From Nostoc sp. FACHB-892 (GTDB lineage: Bacteria; Cyanobacteriota; Cyanobacteriia; Cyanobacteriales; Nostocaceae), in the NCBI RefSeq assembly GCF_014698795.1, contig NZ_JACJTR010000025.1, forward strand, positions 1-64,000: a stretch of 64,000 nt of DNA, read 5' to 3'. Position numbers and translations under genes: made by a program. Position 1 is the stretch's first letter. Each line of letters begins with the position of its first letter. Shown piece by piece: positions 9,931 through 18,897 of the stretch. The notes beneath the pieces were generated by a model, which worked only from the letters and a program-made list of their open reading frames with translations, was not told the origin of the DNA and ran no database searches.

Positions 9931-12488
9931 CTCCCACCTCGCAAATCGATTGTGAATTTACCGTTTTCAGGAAAGTTGGGGTTGTTATCGAGTCTCGCAA
10001 TTTCCCAAGCACCAATGGGTAAAAAACCTGCTTCAATCTCGCGGTTGGAACCTTCAAAAAGACGTTCTAACTTAGTCACAGAGACACTTTCAACGCCTGG
10101 AATAGCAGCAGCTTTAGCTACAAGCTGACTTAGAGCAATTCCTTGGCCAAAAGTCAAGTTATCAGGATGGAAAAAACCATACCGACCATCAGATAAAATG
10201 CGATTACTGAAAATATCCAACAAAGCAGCTTTGACATGACCGCGCAAATAATCAAATTTGACATCAACCTTGATGGCGATATCTAAATAAACGTAGACTG
10301 CTGCTTTAACGATGACATCATGACCAATGCGGCGATATTTTTTGAGGTCTGTGGCAATATTTTGGAGTAATTTGTCGTCTGCTGCATCTTTGTCAAAGGG
10401 ATCTATTGTCACCCAGACTTCATACCGACTGCCTGTCCAGCGTAAGGCAGCGGCGGCTTGTTGCACTTTTGTCGGGAAATGTTGCATTACCAATTGTGCG
10501 TAGTCATCGGCAGTAATGGCACGTTCTAATTTTTTGTCAGATAGGTGCGGTGCATATAATTTCACTTGAGCTATAGGTTCTGGTGCTGTTCCACCTTGAG
10601 CGGGGAACGGCTGGTGTGGCTGCAATGTTAAACCATTAATTAGTTGATTGTGAAAAACAATATAAGAAACTACTTCGGCACTAATATTGCCTGCAAGTCC
10701 GTTACCTACTCGATAGTTTGCCTGGAAGTGAGTATTGGCTGCTGGTTTTATTCCTAATTCACCGTCTCCAAAGCGCAAGTGTGCTTGTCCATTGTTGTCC
10801 ATTTCCACAACAAAATGTTGATCTTCGCTGTTGCTGTCTATAAGGTCGTATCGGGGAGTCCAGATAGAATTATTTCCAGTACTCGTAAGCTGGATTTGGG
10901 GTAATGCTTGATGGGGATCTTGAATTAGCAAACTCTTAGCATCTTTCAGATGATTTTTAGGCAGGGGTTGGCTGAAAGTTAAAGGCGTTTTTTGTAAGGT
11001 AGGACGGAAGCGATCGCCTACTACTAAAATTTCTATAGGTTCGCCTTCTTCTTGGCATCCCTGGATTATCTCTTTTCCCGGTACAGTTCCCAAATCTTCC
11101 GGTTCAATAATAGTGCGTCCATGATCGACTAGAATCACATTGCCTCTAGCAACACTAATATCAGCGAGCTGACAGTCTGGTGGTACTATTGCTGAAATAC
11201 ATAGGGGAAAAGGCAATGCATCTTCTTTTACCCACTCGATTTCTACAATTGGTTGATTGTAAAGTTCGTCTACACTTGCCTTGACATTTGTCAGGCGGAC
11301 TGCATGGCGATGGTTCATGTCTGCATCTTCTGGGATGCCTGTTTTCGGATTTCTAATTTCTTCAAAAATGAGGATGTCACCAATTTTTAGGTGCAATTTT
11401 CGCTGATGTTCGGTCGATTGGGAATTGGAGGAATTAGCCTCCTCTGCTTGTGTGGGTATAAATTCATCCACTAATGTAGCGGTTGTGGAACCAGGAGAAA
11501 GACAGCAGGAGACATCGCCCCAAGTATAGAATAATATCTGGTTGTGAGCGTTGTAGAGATGAATTGGTAGTGGTGTTAGCGTTTCAAAGACTTCATAATT
11601 ACTAGCAGGAACACTACTTAGGTGAAGACTATCTTTCAGGATAGTGCCAAGGGAAGGCGCACTTTTATAACTAGTAATAAAGTAGAAATTTTTTGTTTCC
11701 AAGGAAATATCATTACTTGTCTCTAGCCACAACCAAGTACGTGCATTACAGCCCTCATGCATGGGATAATCAATTAGACGGGCATGACGGCGAACAGAAA
11801 TCCTTTGGCGGGCAGTTTCTAAATAAGCTTCGGTGGCTACAGCGTCTTGGTAATAGCTGAGATAATCGCCAACATAAGCGAGAACTTCCACTAGAGTAAT
11901 ACCTAAATCTGGGACATGATGTTCTTCCCAATCCGGCATCACTAATGACAAACGGTCTAAAATCAACTGGCGAAAACTAGCATAATCTTTAGCTAGATAG
12001 TTGATATTTGGTTCGACTAATTGCGGTGGCGGAGCTGCTTGCGGTTGCAAGCAATCTATGTCAGTATTACAGATACCATCTCGGAATTTAAATTGTACTT
12101 GAGAGTAGCGCGGGTCAAAATTGGGATATGGTTGCTTTGTGGGTTTGCCCTCTTCATCTAATGACACCAAGCGCAAAGTATATACAGAAAAATCGCCAGT
12201 TTGGTTAAGATTAACTGTTAAGTAACTCTCACAATTTTGGGTATTTTCTACCTTTAAATCAGTCACATGAAGATTGCGGATGCGCTGGCCGCCTTCAATT
12301 AGAAGATTTTCTTTTTTCAAATATTCTGGTACTGAACCTAAAAAGTAGACATATAGCGATGCTCCTTCGGAGCCGCTACGCGATCGCAAATCATCGCTAA
12401 CTTCTACATAATCTAGCCCGTTTTTTCTTTGCCTACGGATTTCTTGACGGCGCTGTTCGTTTTGGAAAGTAAGGGTATTGCTGTTCAT
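9927..12488 (-). CDS. Baseplate J-like wedge protein 1 (Afp11-like)
   Basis: 853 aa. Recognisable baseplate-J segments include NYLAKDYASFRQLILDRL, DLGITLVEVLAYVGDYLSYYQD, RHARLIDYPMHEGCNA and RFGDGELGIKPAANT. With the next gene it makes a pair of wedge proteins, as is usual in eCIS loci. Near the N-terminus, codons for RSRSGSEGAS coincide with a Nostocales palindromic repeat (12360-12388, GCTCCTTCGGAGC core plus GCGATCGC), apparently tolerated in frame. It overlaps the gp25-like gene upstream by 4 bases and the second wedge gene downstream by 4 bases. Confidence 0.88.
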   Translation of the reverse strand: MNSNTLTFQNEQRRQEIRRQRKNGLDYVEVSDDLRSRSGSEGASLYVYFLGSVPEYLKKENLLIEGGQRIRNLHVTDLKVENTQNCESYLTVNLNQTGDFSVYTLRLVSLDEEGKPTKQPYPNFDPRYSQVQFKFRDGICNTDIDCLQPQAAPPPQLVEPNINYLAKDYASFRQLILDRLSLVMPDWEEHHVPDLGITLVEVLAYVGDYLSYYQDAVATEAYLETARQRISVRRHARLIDYPMHEGCNARTWLWLETSNDISLETKNFYFITSYKSAPSLGTILKDSLHLSSVPASNYEVFETLTPLPIHLYNAHNQILFYTWGDVSCCLSPGSTTATLVDEFIPTQAEEANSSNSQSTEHQRKLHLKIGDILIFEEIRNPKTGIPEDADMNHRHAVRLTNVKASVDELYNQPIVEIEWVKEDALPFPLCISAIVPPDCQLADISVARGNVILVDHGRTIIEPEDLGTVPGKEIIQGCQEEGEPIEILVVGDRFRPTLQKTPLTFSQPLPKNHLKDAKSLLIQDPHQALPQIQLTSTGNNSIWTPRYDLIDSNSEDQHFVVEMDNNGQAHLRFGDGELGIKPAANTHFQANYRVGNGLAGNISAEVVSYIVFHNQLINGLTLQPHQPFPAQGGTAPEPIAQVKLYAPHLSDKKLERAITADDYAQLVMQHFPTKVQQAAAALRWTGSRYEVWVTIDPFDKDAADDKLLQNIATDLKKYRRIGHDVIVKAAVYVYLDIAIKVDVKFDYLRGHVKAALLDIFSNRILSDGRYGFFHPDNLTFGQGIALSQLVAKAAAIPGVESVSVTKLERLFEGSNREIEAGFLPIGAWEIARLDNNPNFPENGKFTIDLRGGR
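12358..12390. repeat. Nostocales short palindromic repeat inside a CDS
   Basis: GCTCCTTCGGAGC is a near-perfect palindrome, followed by CGCTACGCGATCGC. It has the style of the dispersed repeats of heterocystous cyanobacteria. It sits in frame near the N-terminus of the first baseplate-J gene and encodes RSRSGSEGA. Confidence 0.55.
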
Positions 12489-12892
12489 GGTACGGTTGTC
12501 CTAAAACTAGCTGTTTGTGCCTCACCAGAACTTTGCACCACATACTCCACCACTATGTAAAGGTCGGTATCAACACTTGTTACTTCCAAATTTTGCAGAT
12601 CGATTAAATCGCCCAACCATTGCTCAATAGATGCTTGAATCGTAATTTCCATAGCTGTTGCTAGTTCTGCGCTATTGGGTGCAAAAATTAAAGACAATAC
12701 ACCACTGCCGAAATCTGGTCGGTTGACTCGTTCGCCAGGAGTAGTAAACAGTAGTTGTTCGATTAAGTCGCGGATGTGTTGATCTTCATCGTTGGTGCTG
12801 GCGGTGCGATGGTATCTATCAAATTGGAAGGGAAAATCGATGTTGATGACATTCTTCTGCCTGGGCAGATTTAGGAGATATTCTGGCATCAA
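12485..12892 (-). CDS. gp25/GPW-like baseplate protein (Afp9-like)
   Basis: 135 aa. The segment DLIEQLLFTTPGERVNRPDFGSGV is the signature of the gp25-like lysozyme-fold family, which nucleates sheath assembly on the baseplate. Its length is typical. It sits between the OB-fold spike gene and the first baseplate-J gene, with 4-base overlaps on both sides, the canonical order in Afp/PVC-type clusters. Confidence 0.93.
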   Translation of the reverse strand: MMPEYLLNLPRQKNVINIDFPFQFDRYHRTASTNDEDQHIRDLIEQLLFTTPGERVNRPDFGSGVLSLIFAPNSAELATAMEITIQASIEQWLGDLIDLQNLEVTSVDTDLYIVVEYVVQSSGEAQTASFRTTVP

Positions 12893-13494
12893 GTCACCTC
12901 CAAAGCAGTGCCATTAATCGATACCGTCTTACTCTTCAGCTCTACAGTTTTTCCATTATTGATTTCAATCCTCGAATCATTCAGTTTCACAAACGCACCC
13001 TTTGCATTTCCATAGCTGATTTCAATTCCCGAACTATCCATCACTAGATTCATAGTTTGTTTACCGATTTTGGCTTCAATGGTGATGCTTTGTTGCTTAC
13101 CTTGTTTATCGTTGATTTCAATCTTGCCGATATCCGTTTTAAGTACCTTGGTGTCTGGGTCATAAGGATTAGCTGGTACTATATTTGGACCAACCTTTCC
13201 AGCTGCCCAAAAGCAGCCACTCCAAATTGGGGAGTCTGGATTTCCATTTTCAAATTCAATCCACACTAAAGCACCTTTAGGTGGAATGAGGAATAACCCA
13301 ACTCCTTTGCCAGCATAAGGAACGCAAGGTAATGCCCAACCGCTAGGCTCTTGGCTAAAAACTGCTTGCACTTTTGCCTGCAAGCGACCAATCTTCCACG
13401 GGTCATTATTATCAAAAACTACGCCTCGGTATTTGCCATAAAAAGAAGGTTTTTGTGGCTTAATACTTTCACCATCGAGTTTTGGTAGATTCAT
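12889..13494 (-). CDS. OB-fold spike protein (gp5/VgrG C-terminal, baseplate assembly V type)
   Basis: 201 aa. Residues about 17-95 contain the gp5-type OB-fold (YRGVVFDNNDPWKIGRLQAKV, then GWALPCVPYAGKGVGLFLIPPKGALVWIEFENG and IWSGCFW). It is followed by alternating beta-strand repeats (IEINDKQGKQQSITIEAK, then a final IEINNGKTVELKSKTVSING) suited to a trimeric beta-needle. It forms the central spike under the PAAR tip. In many eCIS one Afp8/VgrG chain carries hub plus spike; here the two halves are separate genes with a 4-base overlap. Confidence 0.9.
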   Translation of the reverse strand: MNLPKLDGESIKPQKPSFYGKYRGVVFDNNDPWKIGRLQAKVQAVFSQEPSGWALPCVPYAGKGVGLFLIPPKGALVWIEFENGNPDSPIWSGCFWAAGKVGPNIVPANPYDPDTKVLKTDIGKIEINDKQGKQQSITIEAKIGKQTMNLVMDSSGIEISYGNAKGAFVKLNDSRIEINNGKTVELKSKTVSINGTALEVT

Positions 13495-14645
13495 ACTTTT
13501 AACCTCGGAATTGTTGCACCTTGTCCCTCACGTTTCAAGGTGAAACTTTGTTTATATTCGCCACGCTTAATGCGATGCGTTACCTGTTGGACGTAGTAAT
13601 AACCGCCGTAAGTTTTTCCCACGCCCCGGACTCCCACCAATTGACGCACCCCTAACACATAACCGTAGCGAACAGTATCTACTTCTCCAGTAGCAGTGAC
13701 GGCATTTTCCCGCGAACGGCTAGCCAATGTTTCGGCTTGCTTTTCGGCTAGGGTTTGTTCGAGTTTATTGGTGCAGCGTAGCACTTGTGTCCGTAAGGCT
13801 TTAGCGGGCTTGCTAGCTAAAGCTTGACCGGGTGATTTTGGAACTTTAATCGGAATTGATGCCCCAGTTTTTTCATCGCTAATTGATGCTTCAGGTTCAA
13901 TAGCTGCTAGAGCATTAAAGTTGAAACTTATAGACGAATCTACATTAGTAAATGCCCCCATATTCATTGACAATGCTGGTTGAACAGGAGTAATCTTCTG
14001 TTTTTCCTCACCCCAATAAGCAATATTTTTTCCAGGAGTTTTACCAGGTCTAATTTCAAAAATAAAACTATTACGTATAGCCAGTTCTTGAATAAACTGT
14101 AAGTCTGTACCTTGTTGAGTGGAAATTTTTTCTTCTTGAGTTGGCACATAATTAGAATTATCTACATCCAATGTTAGCCCATATTTAACTTTATAAGAGT
14201 TTAATATTTGTTTAACAATTTTAGTATCAGATAAGTTTGGGTAAGTTTTATTTCTATCTTTCAGATCGAGCATCAAACTAATATCTTCACCAGTAACTAT
14301 TAGCCTTGATTCTCCTGGTTGATTGCTGGGTGCAATTTGATGATCGGTAATAATGCCATCAATTAATATAGGGCTTTGCAGTCTACGCTTTACACCAACT
14401 TTTACATTAACTATGACCTGAATGATTATCCGGTTAGGAGGATCTAAAGTGCCTTTTTGGAGTAACCAATAATCTGAGAAATTTTTTAGTTCTTTACTCA
14501 GACTAAAGGTCATTTGAAAGCCACTACGATCGCGGTCTTGCTGAGTCACTTCTAAATCTATCAACGCGTCTATTACTTCATAAGGTGCAGGTGTTGGTAT
14601 GTCCTTACCAATCATGAGTTTTATGCGAATATCAGGTTCAGGCAT
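13491..14645 (-). CDS. Spike hub protein, gpD/VgrG N-terminal type (Afp8-like)
   Basis: 384 aa. The phage late-control gene D family is recognised from the N-terminal strand pattern (ALIDLEVTQQDRDRSGFQMTFSL), a LysM-like middle part containing IVKQILNSYKVKYGLTLDVD and DLQFIQELAIRNSFIFEIRP, and the C-terminal RTQVLRCTNKLEQTLAEKQAETLASRS plus GVGKTYGGYYYVQQVTHRI. The hub trimer connects the inner tube to the spike. Its stop overlaps the start of the OB-fold gene, as expected for two halves of one VgrG. Confidence 0.88.
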   Translation of the reverse strand: MPEPDIRIKLMIGKDIPTPAPYEVIDALIDLEVTQQDRDRSGFQMTFSLSKELKNFSDYWLLQKGTLDPPNRIIIQVIVNVKVGVKRRLQSPILIDGIITDHQIAPSNQPGESRLIVTGEDISLMLDLKDRNKTYPNLSDTKIVKQILNSYKVKYGLTLDVDNSNYVPTQEEKISTQQGTDLQFIQELAIRNSFIFEIRPGKTPGKNIAYWGEEKQKITPVQPALSMNMGAFTNVDSSISFNFNALAAIEPEASISDEKTGASIPIKVPKSPGQALASKPAKALRTQVLRCTNKLEQTLAEKQAETLASRSRENAVTATGEVDTVRYGYVLGVRQLVGVRGVGKTYGGYYYVQQVTHRIKRGEYKQSFTLKREGQGATIPRLKV

Positions 14646-14657
14646 AAGTTAACCTTT

Positions 14658-14942
14658 TTAGATCAGAGGAATACGCAGTCGCCGACCAATTTGGGTAGTC
14701 AATTCATCAGGGTGCATAGCGTTGTTAATATCGCATAAATGCCAGAAAAGTTCCGGGTCATTAAGATAATTGGCAGTGATATTATCTAGGCGATCGCCCT
14801 CGCTGATTTGATGTTCTTCAAAAATTTCTAACCTTTGCGATGAAGGTAAAAATCTGCGCCTGAGGTAAACGATAGTTTGATTTGATGTTGTTTGCCACTT
14901 GGCAGTTTCTATATCGTAGTAACGACTGCTTTCATTCAACAT
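14658..14942 (-). CDS. Small LysM-type tail adaptor
   Basis: 94 aa. The C-terminal half (HQISEGDRLDNITANYLNDPELFWHLCDINNA, then IGRRLRIPL) is the tail-type LysM domain found in gpX/gp53-like adaptors and at the C-terminus of Afp7. It lies 12 bases upstream of the hub gene and after the CIS_tube protein. The two genes together probably correspond to a single Afp7 polypeptide elsewhere. It likely stabilises the inner tube-to-hub junction. Confidence 0.85.
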   Translation of the reverse strand: MLNESSRYYDIETAKWQTTSNQTIVYLRRRFLPSSQRLEIFEEHQISEGDRLDNITANYLNDPELFWHLCDINNAMHPDELTTQIGRRLRIPLI

Positions 14943-15069
14943 TTTAAGCTTTTTGGATTCTAAATGATTGTAAAACTTGGAGTTTAAACTATTAAATATA
15001 AATAATTTTAAATTTACCTTTTGAGAAAAATAAAATTATTTACTTCTTTCTGTCTTTTGCCTCTTTTTA
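14943..15069. other. 127-bp A/T-rich gap inside the eCIS operon
   Basis: No gene. The sequence is very A/T-rich and separates the CIS_tube gene from the LysM gene, whereas most neighbouring junctions overlap. I see no convincing promoter or terminator. Confidence 0.4.
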
Positions 15070-15726
15070 TTATAATAAAGGAGTAACTGTCTTGATAACA
15101 CTCGCCGCCATGTTCAGCTTACCTAAAATTTCTTTTTGCTTGTGATAAACTTGGAACAATTTGCTTCCTTTATGGTTATATCTCAAATCATTTGTACTTA
15201 ATACTTGCATACCTAAACTGACTTTAGCACGAATCGGATTTAGTCTAGGATCGAATGCTTCTTCGGTAATGCTGAACTCAGAGAGGCGCACTGGCATTAC
15301 ACGATTTAAGCTCCAGATAAATACACTGAGATCGGACTCAATTGGTAAGATTTCTAAAACACCCTTCAGAGCGAGTTGATTGTTTTTTTTAATGTTGCTG
15401 CTTTTAGGATAGATAAGGTTTTCTAGGGCTGCTAATTGGGGGTATATGCCTAATAACAGTGTATCTGGATTTTTGGTGGGAAACTCCAGTTGGTCTGTAG
15501 CATCAATTTCTGCCTCTAGTTGAATTGTCTCTTGCGGTGGCGCAACCAGACGCAAGGCTTCTAGGCGATCGCTTCCTTCAGCACCCGCACCTCGTACCTG
15601 TAAAGTGCGTCTGAGTGTTTCAGGATTGTATTGCAGTATAATCAATCCTTTGGGCAACAAGGTAACAGCATTAAGGATAGCGATCGTTCCTTTTAATGTC
15701 TTTGGTGAACCGGGAAATTTGGACAT
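15070..15726 (-). CDS. CIS tube-like baseplate adaptor (Afp7/Pvc7-like)
   Basis: 218 aa. The pattern is the CIS_tube family, which joins the last tube ring to the hub: KGLIILQYNPETLRRTLQVRG, later LRLVAPPQETIQLEAEIDATDQLEFP, and PVRLSEFSITEEAFDPRLNPIRAKVSLGMQVLS. The C-terminal LysM found in many Afp7 proteins is missing here and is supplied by the next small gene. The product is probably cytoplasmic during assembly. The upstream gap of 68 bases is plain intergenic sequence. Confidence 0.85.
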   Translation of the reverse strand: MSKFPGSPKTLKGTIAILNAVTLLPKGLIILQYNPETLRRTLQVRGAGAEGSDRLEALRLVAPPQETIQLEAEIDATDQLEFPTKNPDTLLLGIYPQLAALENLIYPKSSNIKKNNQLALKGVLEILPIESDLSVFIWSLNRVMPVRLSEFSITEEAFDPRLNPIRAKVSLGMQVLSTNDLRYNHKGSKLFQVYHKQKEILGKLNMAASVIKTVTPLL

Positions 15727-15794
15727 AAATTTATTCCTGAATCATTTGTGATAATTTTTTGCGTTCTTACCCAATTCTTAATCCCCAGTCTCCT

Positions 15795-16223
15795 TTACCT
15801 ACCTTTTACTTTCATATTTGTAGTAGTAAAATATCCCGTGCCAAAATATTGCAGAATGAGGTCTGGTTGAGGTGGTGTTGGTGTCTGAGCTGGTGTCGTA
15901 ACTTGGAATTTCGCTATGAAGGTAGTACCTTTGAGCAATACTGCTATTCGTTTAGATTTAACTTTTATGGCTATTTGATTGGCAGCTAAAGATTCAATAG
16001 AAAGTGTTCCTATACCGGGGGTGATATGCGGCGGACTCGTGTAAGAACAAGGAGGGACAATAACTCGTTTCTCGTCGCCAACAATGCAAATTTCCTTGTT
16101 GTTAACTTTTGGTATGCCAGTACCAGTTAAGACCACACCAGCAGCAGGGACTATAACTGTTGCTTTGCCAAAGATGGGGTTGAACATGGCGCGATCGCCA
16201 GAAGTGAGAATATAGTTTAACAT
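15795..16223 (-). CDS. PAAR-like spike tip protein (Afp10-like)
   Basis: About 142 aa when started at the internal Met before LNYILTSGDRA; a start five codons upstream at 16238 is also possible. The segment SGDRAMFNPIFGKATVIVPAAGVVLTGTG, followed by KEICIVGDEKRVIVPPCSYTSPPHITPGIG, has the short-strand, Gly/Pro-rich layout of PAAR-like tips that cap the spike trimer and can carry metal or cargo. Its position next to the DUF4157 cargo gene and upstream of the hub genes fits. The C-terminal 40 residues are Pro/Thr-rich and of unknown role. Confidence 0.8.
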   Translation of the reverse strand: MLNYILTSGDRAMFNPIFGKATVIVPAAGVVLTGTGIPKVNNKEICIVGDEKRVIVPPCSYTSPPHITPGIGTLSIESLAANQIAIKVKSKRIAVLLKGTTFIAKFQVTTPAQTPTPPQPDLILQYFGTGYFTTTNMKVKGR

Positions 16224-16238
16224 CTGTTTTTTATTCAA

Positions 16239-16510
16239 ATTGGTTCAAGTTTGCTATGGGAGCGATCGCAGGTTTATCAATATTTATATGTAGGCGATCG
16301 CTTGACTTTGAAGATAGTTGCTATAAGAGTTGCGAATTGCACATTCATTAACTTTCATACATGGGCGATCGCATTTTGAGTCAGAATGGAGAGAGCGTTG
16401 GACAAAAGCAAGTTGGAAAAAATCTAAGTTTGAATATTTAACCAGCTAGTCCTTGCACACCTGATTAATTTCACCCAACTAACTGTGCATAAGTGCTTGC
16501 TCAACCAGGA
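16239..16510. other. 272-bp gap with HIP1 octamers inside the eCIS operon
   Basis: No gene. It contains three GCGATCGC octamers (near 16261, 16294 and 16365) and is the longest untranslated stretch inside the operon, between the cargo gene and the PAAR gene. It could hold an internal promoter for the baseplate half of the operon, but no clear -35/-10 pair stands out. Confidence 0.45.
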
Positions 16511-18652
16511 TTACTTGCCCCTGATATGCTTCAATGCTTCGTTGACAAGGCGCTTCCTAATCTCCTGAGCCTTGTTTTGATTGTTGATAAGAGCTAACCT
16601 ATCATCGATACTCAAGTTAAGCAGATCGCCTGGGTATTGTTCTCGTCCTTCAGTATTGATTGTATGTACGTAGCGGAACATATCTAAGGCGAAAGGCGTA
16701 ATGAGATTGGCGTACAATGGCTTTAGCCCGCGAAATTCAACTAACGGTGCTGGAGTGGTGCGTACCAACGGATTTTGGCTTAATTCATCCACCTTAGATC
16801 CATAACTTCCCAATGATTCAATCTCTTTTTTCTGTTCTTTATTACCAGGATAATTTACTGCTGTTAGTAAGTCCTCGCCTTTAACGATGCCTATCAGCCA
16901 TTGATAACGTGTAAGTTGAGGAAGCAAGTTTTTCTTGTGATTGTGATTTAGATCTTGTCCAAACATCCCCGGATCATTGTACAAACCACCCTCGAACACG
17001 GGAGCGTTAATTTTCATATTTGAATAACCAGCCATCTTAGCAGCTTTATCAGCAGCCCTATAAACTACCTCAACAAACATTTCTTGATTCTTATTAAAGA
17101 AGTCAAGCTGAGTCTGCGGTAGTAGCTTGTATACCTTCGCAAAATCTGTTCGATTCATAAATTCACCTGCAATTGTTTTACCGTATCCAGGAACCCCCAG
17201 TAATCCATTCACTAAATAAATAACCAGTTGAGTAACTAACGCACGTAATTCTGGTCCATCAATAACTAGTGACCCTTCAAGATTCATTTCCTTTAGCGCT
17301 TCATTTACTGCTGCACGAGCTTGTGATACTGGTTTTACTCCGGCTTGAGTTATATTCGTTTCCCGTCCCCCAAATCCACCTGCTGCCAACTGACCTCCAA
17401 ACATTATCCTTGCATTATTATTAGCATTTGCCGCGTTTCCTCCTATGTCTTGAAACTCCACATCTGAGAAAAATTTATCAAGCGCATTTAGCTTGATACC
17501 AGCAGTGACTTGCGGTTTACCAGTCAAAAGATTAGCAGTTGGCTTCATGAAGGTATTTTTTATGGAATCTCCAAATTTGTTCAAGGCGTCAGATGATATT
17601 TCGTTGTTTTGTTGATTACTTAATTGATTGACAATCCCTGTAATTCTATCAAGCGCCCTCCCTAGTTTTTTAACTCCTTCCTCCGTTTCTGGGAAGGCTT
17701 CAGTAACAAACTCCATATTTGAGTACTGAGGCATTTCATCCGCCTCTACCTTGAACCCCTCTCCTATGAGAATTTCATTTTTTTTACTGAGATTTATGAT
17801 TTTCCCTAACAAATCTTTTTTGTAAGTTTTTACCTGATCAATCTCGAATTCAAAACCTATTGCACGTTGGATAAGATTGTCTACTTTTTCCATGTTAGTA
17901 GTTGGAACTGATTGCTCTTTTAGCTGGCGCTGCACTGCTCTACCGTTCTGGTGCTGCACATGTCTCAACTCATGGGCAAACACTTTCTGCCCTTGCTGAC
18001 TACCAGGCTTATATTCCCCCTGCCCAAAGAACACATGCTGACCTGTGGTAAAAGCACGCGCACCAATTGACCGATTCAACTGGTCAGATTGAGCATCAGT
18101 GTGAATTTTTACTCTACTGAAATCTGCTCCAGCCCCAAATCCCTGTTCCATCTGTTTGCGAACATTATTTTCTATCGGTCGTCCGCCTCTCCTTTCTCGG
18201 TTAATGGTGGCTTCCAGGTCTGGCGTAGCAAGCATCCCACCATCACTAGACATACGCTGTAATATTGGCGACCTCATCAGTCTTACTTTGTTATCTTTTG
18301 TCTCCATATACTCTTGCTGAACAGTTTCATCTTCACCTGAAGGCACAGAGGCAGGTGCATTTATTCGCTGCACCACCTGTTCTGCTACCCAATCTGCGTC
18401 CCGTTCGTATTCATTCTCCGCTGACCCAATCATCAGCTTTGTCATAATCTGCTGTGGTTTTGTTGTGTTGATTGGCACTCGGCTAAAGTCTTTTGAAGCT
18501 GAATTACTTAATGGCTGTGCTTCTTTATCTTCTTTTGATTGCACCTCTGCCTCCGAAACCGAACGAATGCCAGCACGCTGTAAAATTCCACTTGCCTGGG
18601 GTTTCTCACCATTTTGCTGCTGATTAGTTTGGGCAATTCTTTTATTAGTCAT
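16511..18652 (-). CDS. DUF4157 (eCIS core) cargo with metallopeptidase-like motif and C-terminal ligase-like domain
   Basis: 713 aa. Residues 1-150 are polar and probably disordered. Residues about 155-237 are the DUF4157 domain (RKQMEQGFGAGADFSRVKIH, later GARAFTTGQHVFFG) ending in HELRHVQHQ, with His227, Glu228 and His231 forming HExxH. DUF4157 proteins are established eCIS-associated proteins and often carry effector domains. From residue 265 on, GFEFEIDQV, VEADEMPQY, NMEFVTEAFPET and the late VEFRGL (638-643) recall amidoligase/glutamate-cysteine-ligase-like folds; this second assignment is by eye and tentative. The gene overlaps its small upstream partner by 4 bases. Best guess: the injected cargo. 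Confidence 0.75.
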   Translation of the reverse strand: MTNKRIAQTNQQQNGEKPQASGILQRAGIRSVSEAEVQSKEDKEAQPLSNSASKDFSRVPINTTKPQQIMTKLMIGSAENEYERDADWVAEQVVQRINAPASVPSGEDETVQQEYMETKDNKVRLMRSPILQRMSSDGGMLATPDLEATINRERRGGRPIENNVRKQMEQGFGAGADFSRVKIHTDAQSDQLNRSIGARAFTTGQHVFFGQGEYKPGSQQGQKVFAHELRHVQHQNGRAVQRQLKEQSVPTTNMEKVDNLIQRAIGFEFEIDQVKTYKKDLLGKIINLSKKNEILIGEGFKVEADEMPQYSNMEFVTEAFPETEEGVKKLGRALDRITGIVNQLSNQQNNEISSDALNKFGDSIKNTFMKPTANLLTGKPQVTAGIKLNALDKFFSDVEFQDIGGNAANANNNARIMFGGQLAAGGFGGRETNITQAGVKPVSQARAAVNEALKEMNLEGSLVIDGPELRALVTQLVIYLVNGLLGVPGYGKTIAGEFMNRTDFAKVYKLLPQTQLDFFNKNQEMFVEVVYRAADKAAKMAGYSNMKINAPVFEGGLYNDPGMFGQDLNHNHKKNLLPQLTRYQWLIGIVKGEDLLTAVNYPGNKEQKKEIESLGSYGSKVDELSQNPLVRTTPAPLVEFRGLKPLYANLITPFALDMFRYVHTINTEGREQYPGDLLNLSIDDRLALINNQNKAQEIRKRLVNEALKHIRGK

Positions 18653-18897
18653 GGTTTCATTCCTCTATATATTTCTTGTGCAATTTGTCGCCCCATTTGG
18701 GTGGGATTAGTTCCAGACTTTACTTGAATCGCACCACCAGGCACTACTCCACCTGATAGCAAGTTGTCTGGTAAACCTTCATTAGCCAGCAACTTCGCCA
18801 ATTCACTCTCTACCTCTGCTTGCAACAACCGTGCCTGACTAGGAGAAATCGGCATTCCCTCTAAAATCAGCTTCTCAATATCAATGTTGATATTCAT
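18649..18897 (-). CDS. Small eCIS partner protein of the DUF4157 cargo
   Basis: 82 aa, soluble, no membrane helix. It has an N-terminal amphipathic part (IDIEKLILEGMPISPSQARLLQAEVESELAKLL), a Gly-rich linker (LSGGVVPGGAIQ) and a C-terminal helix MGRQIAQEIYRGM. I do not recognise a named family. It overlaps the AAA+ ATPase gene and the DUF4157 gene by 4 bases each, so it is produced with them and could be a cargo chaperone or loading adaptor. The role is inference from position. Confidence 0.7.
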   Translation of the reverse strand: MNINIDIEKLILEGMPISPSQARLLQAEVESELAKLLANEGLPDNLLSGGVVPGGAIQVKSGTNPTQMGRQIAQEIYRGMKP

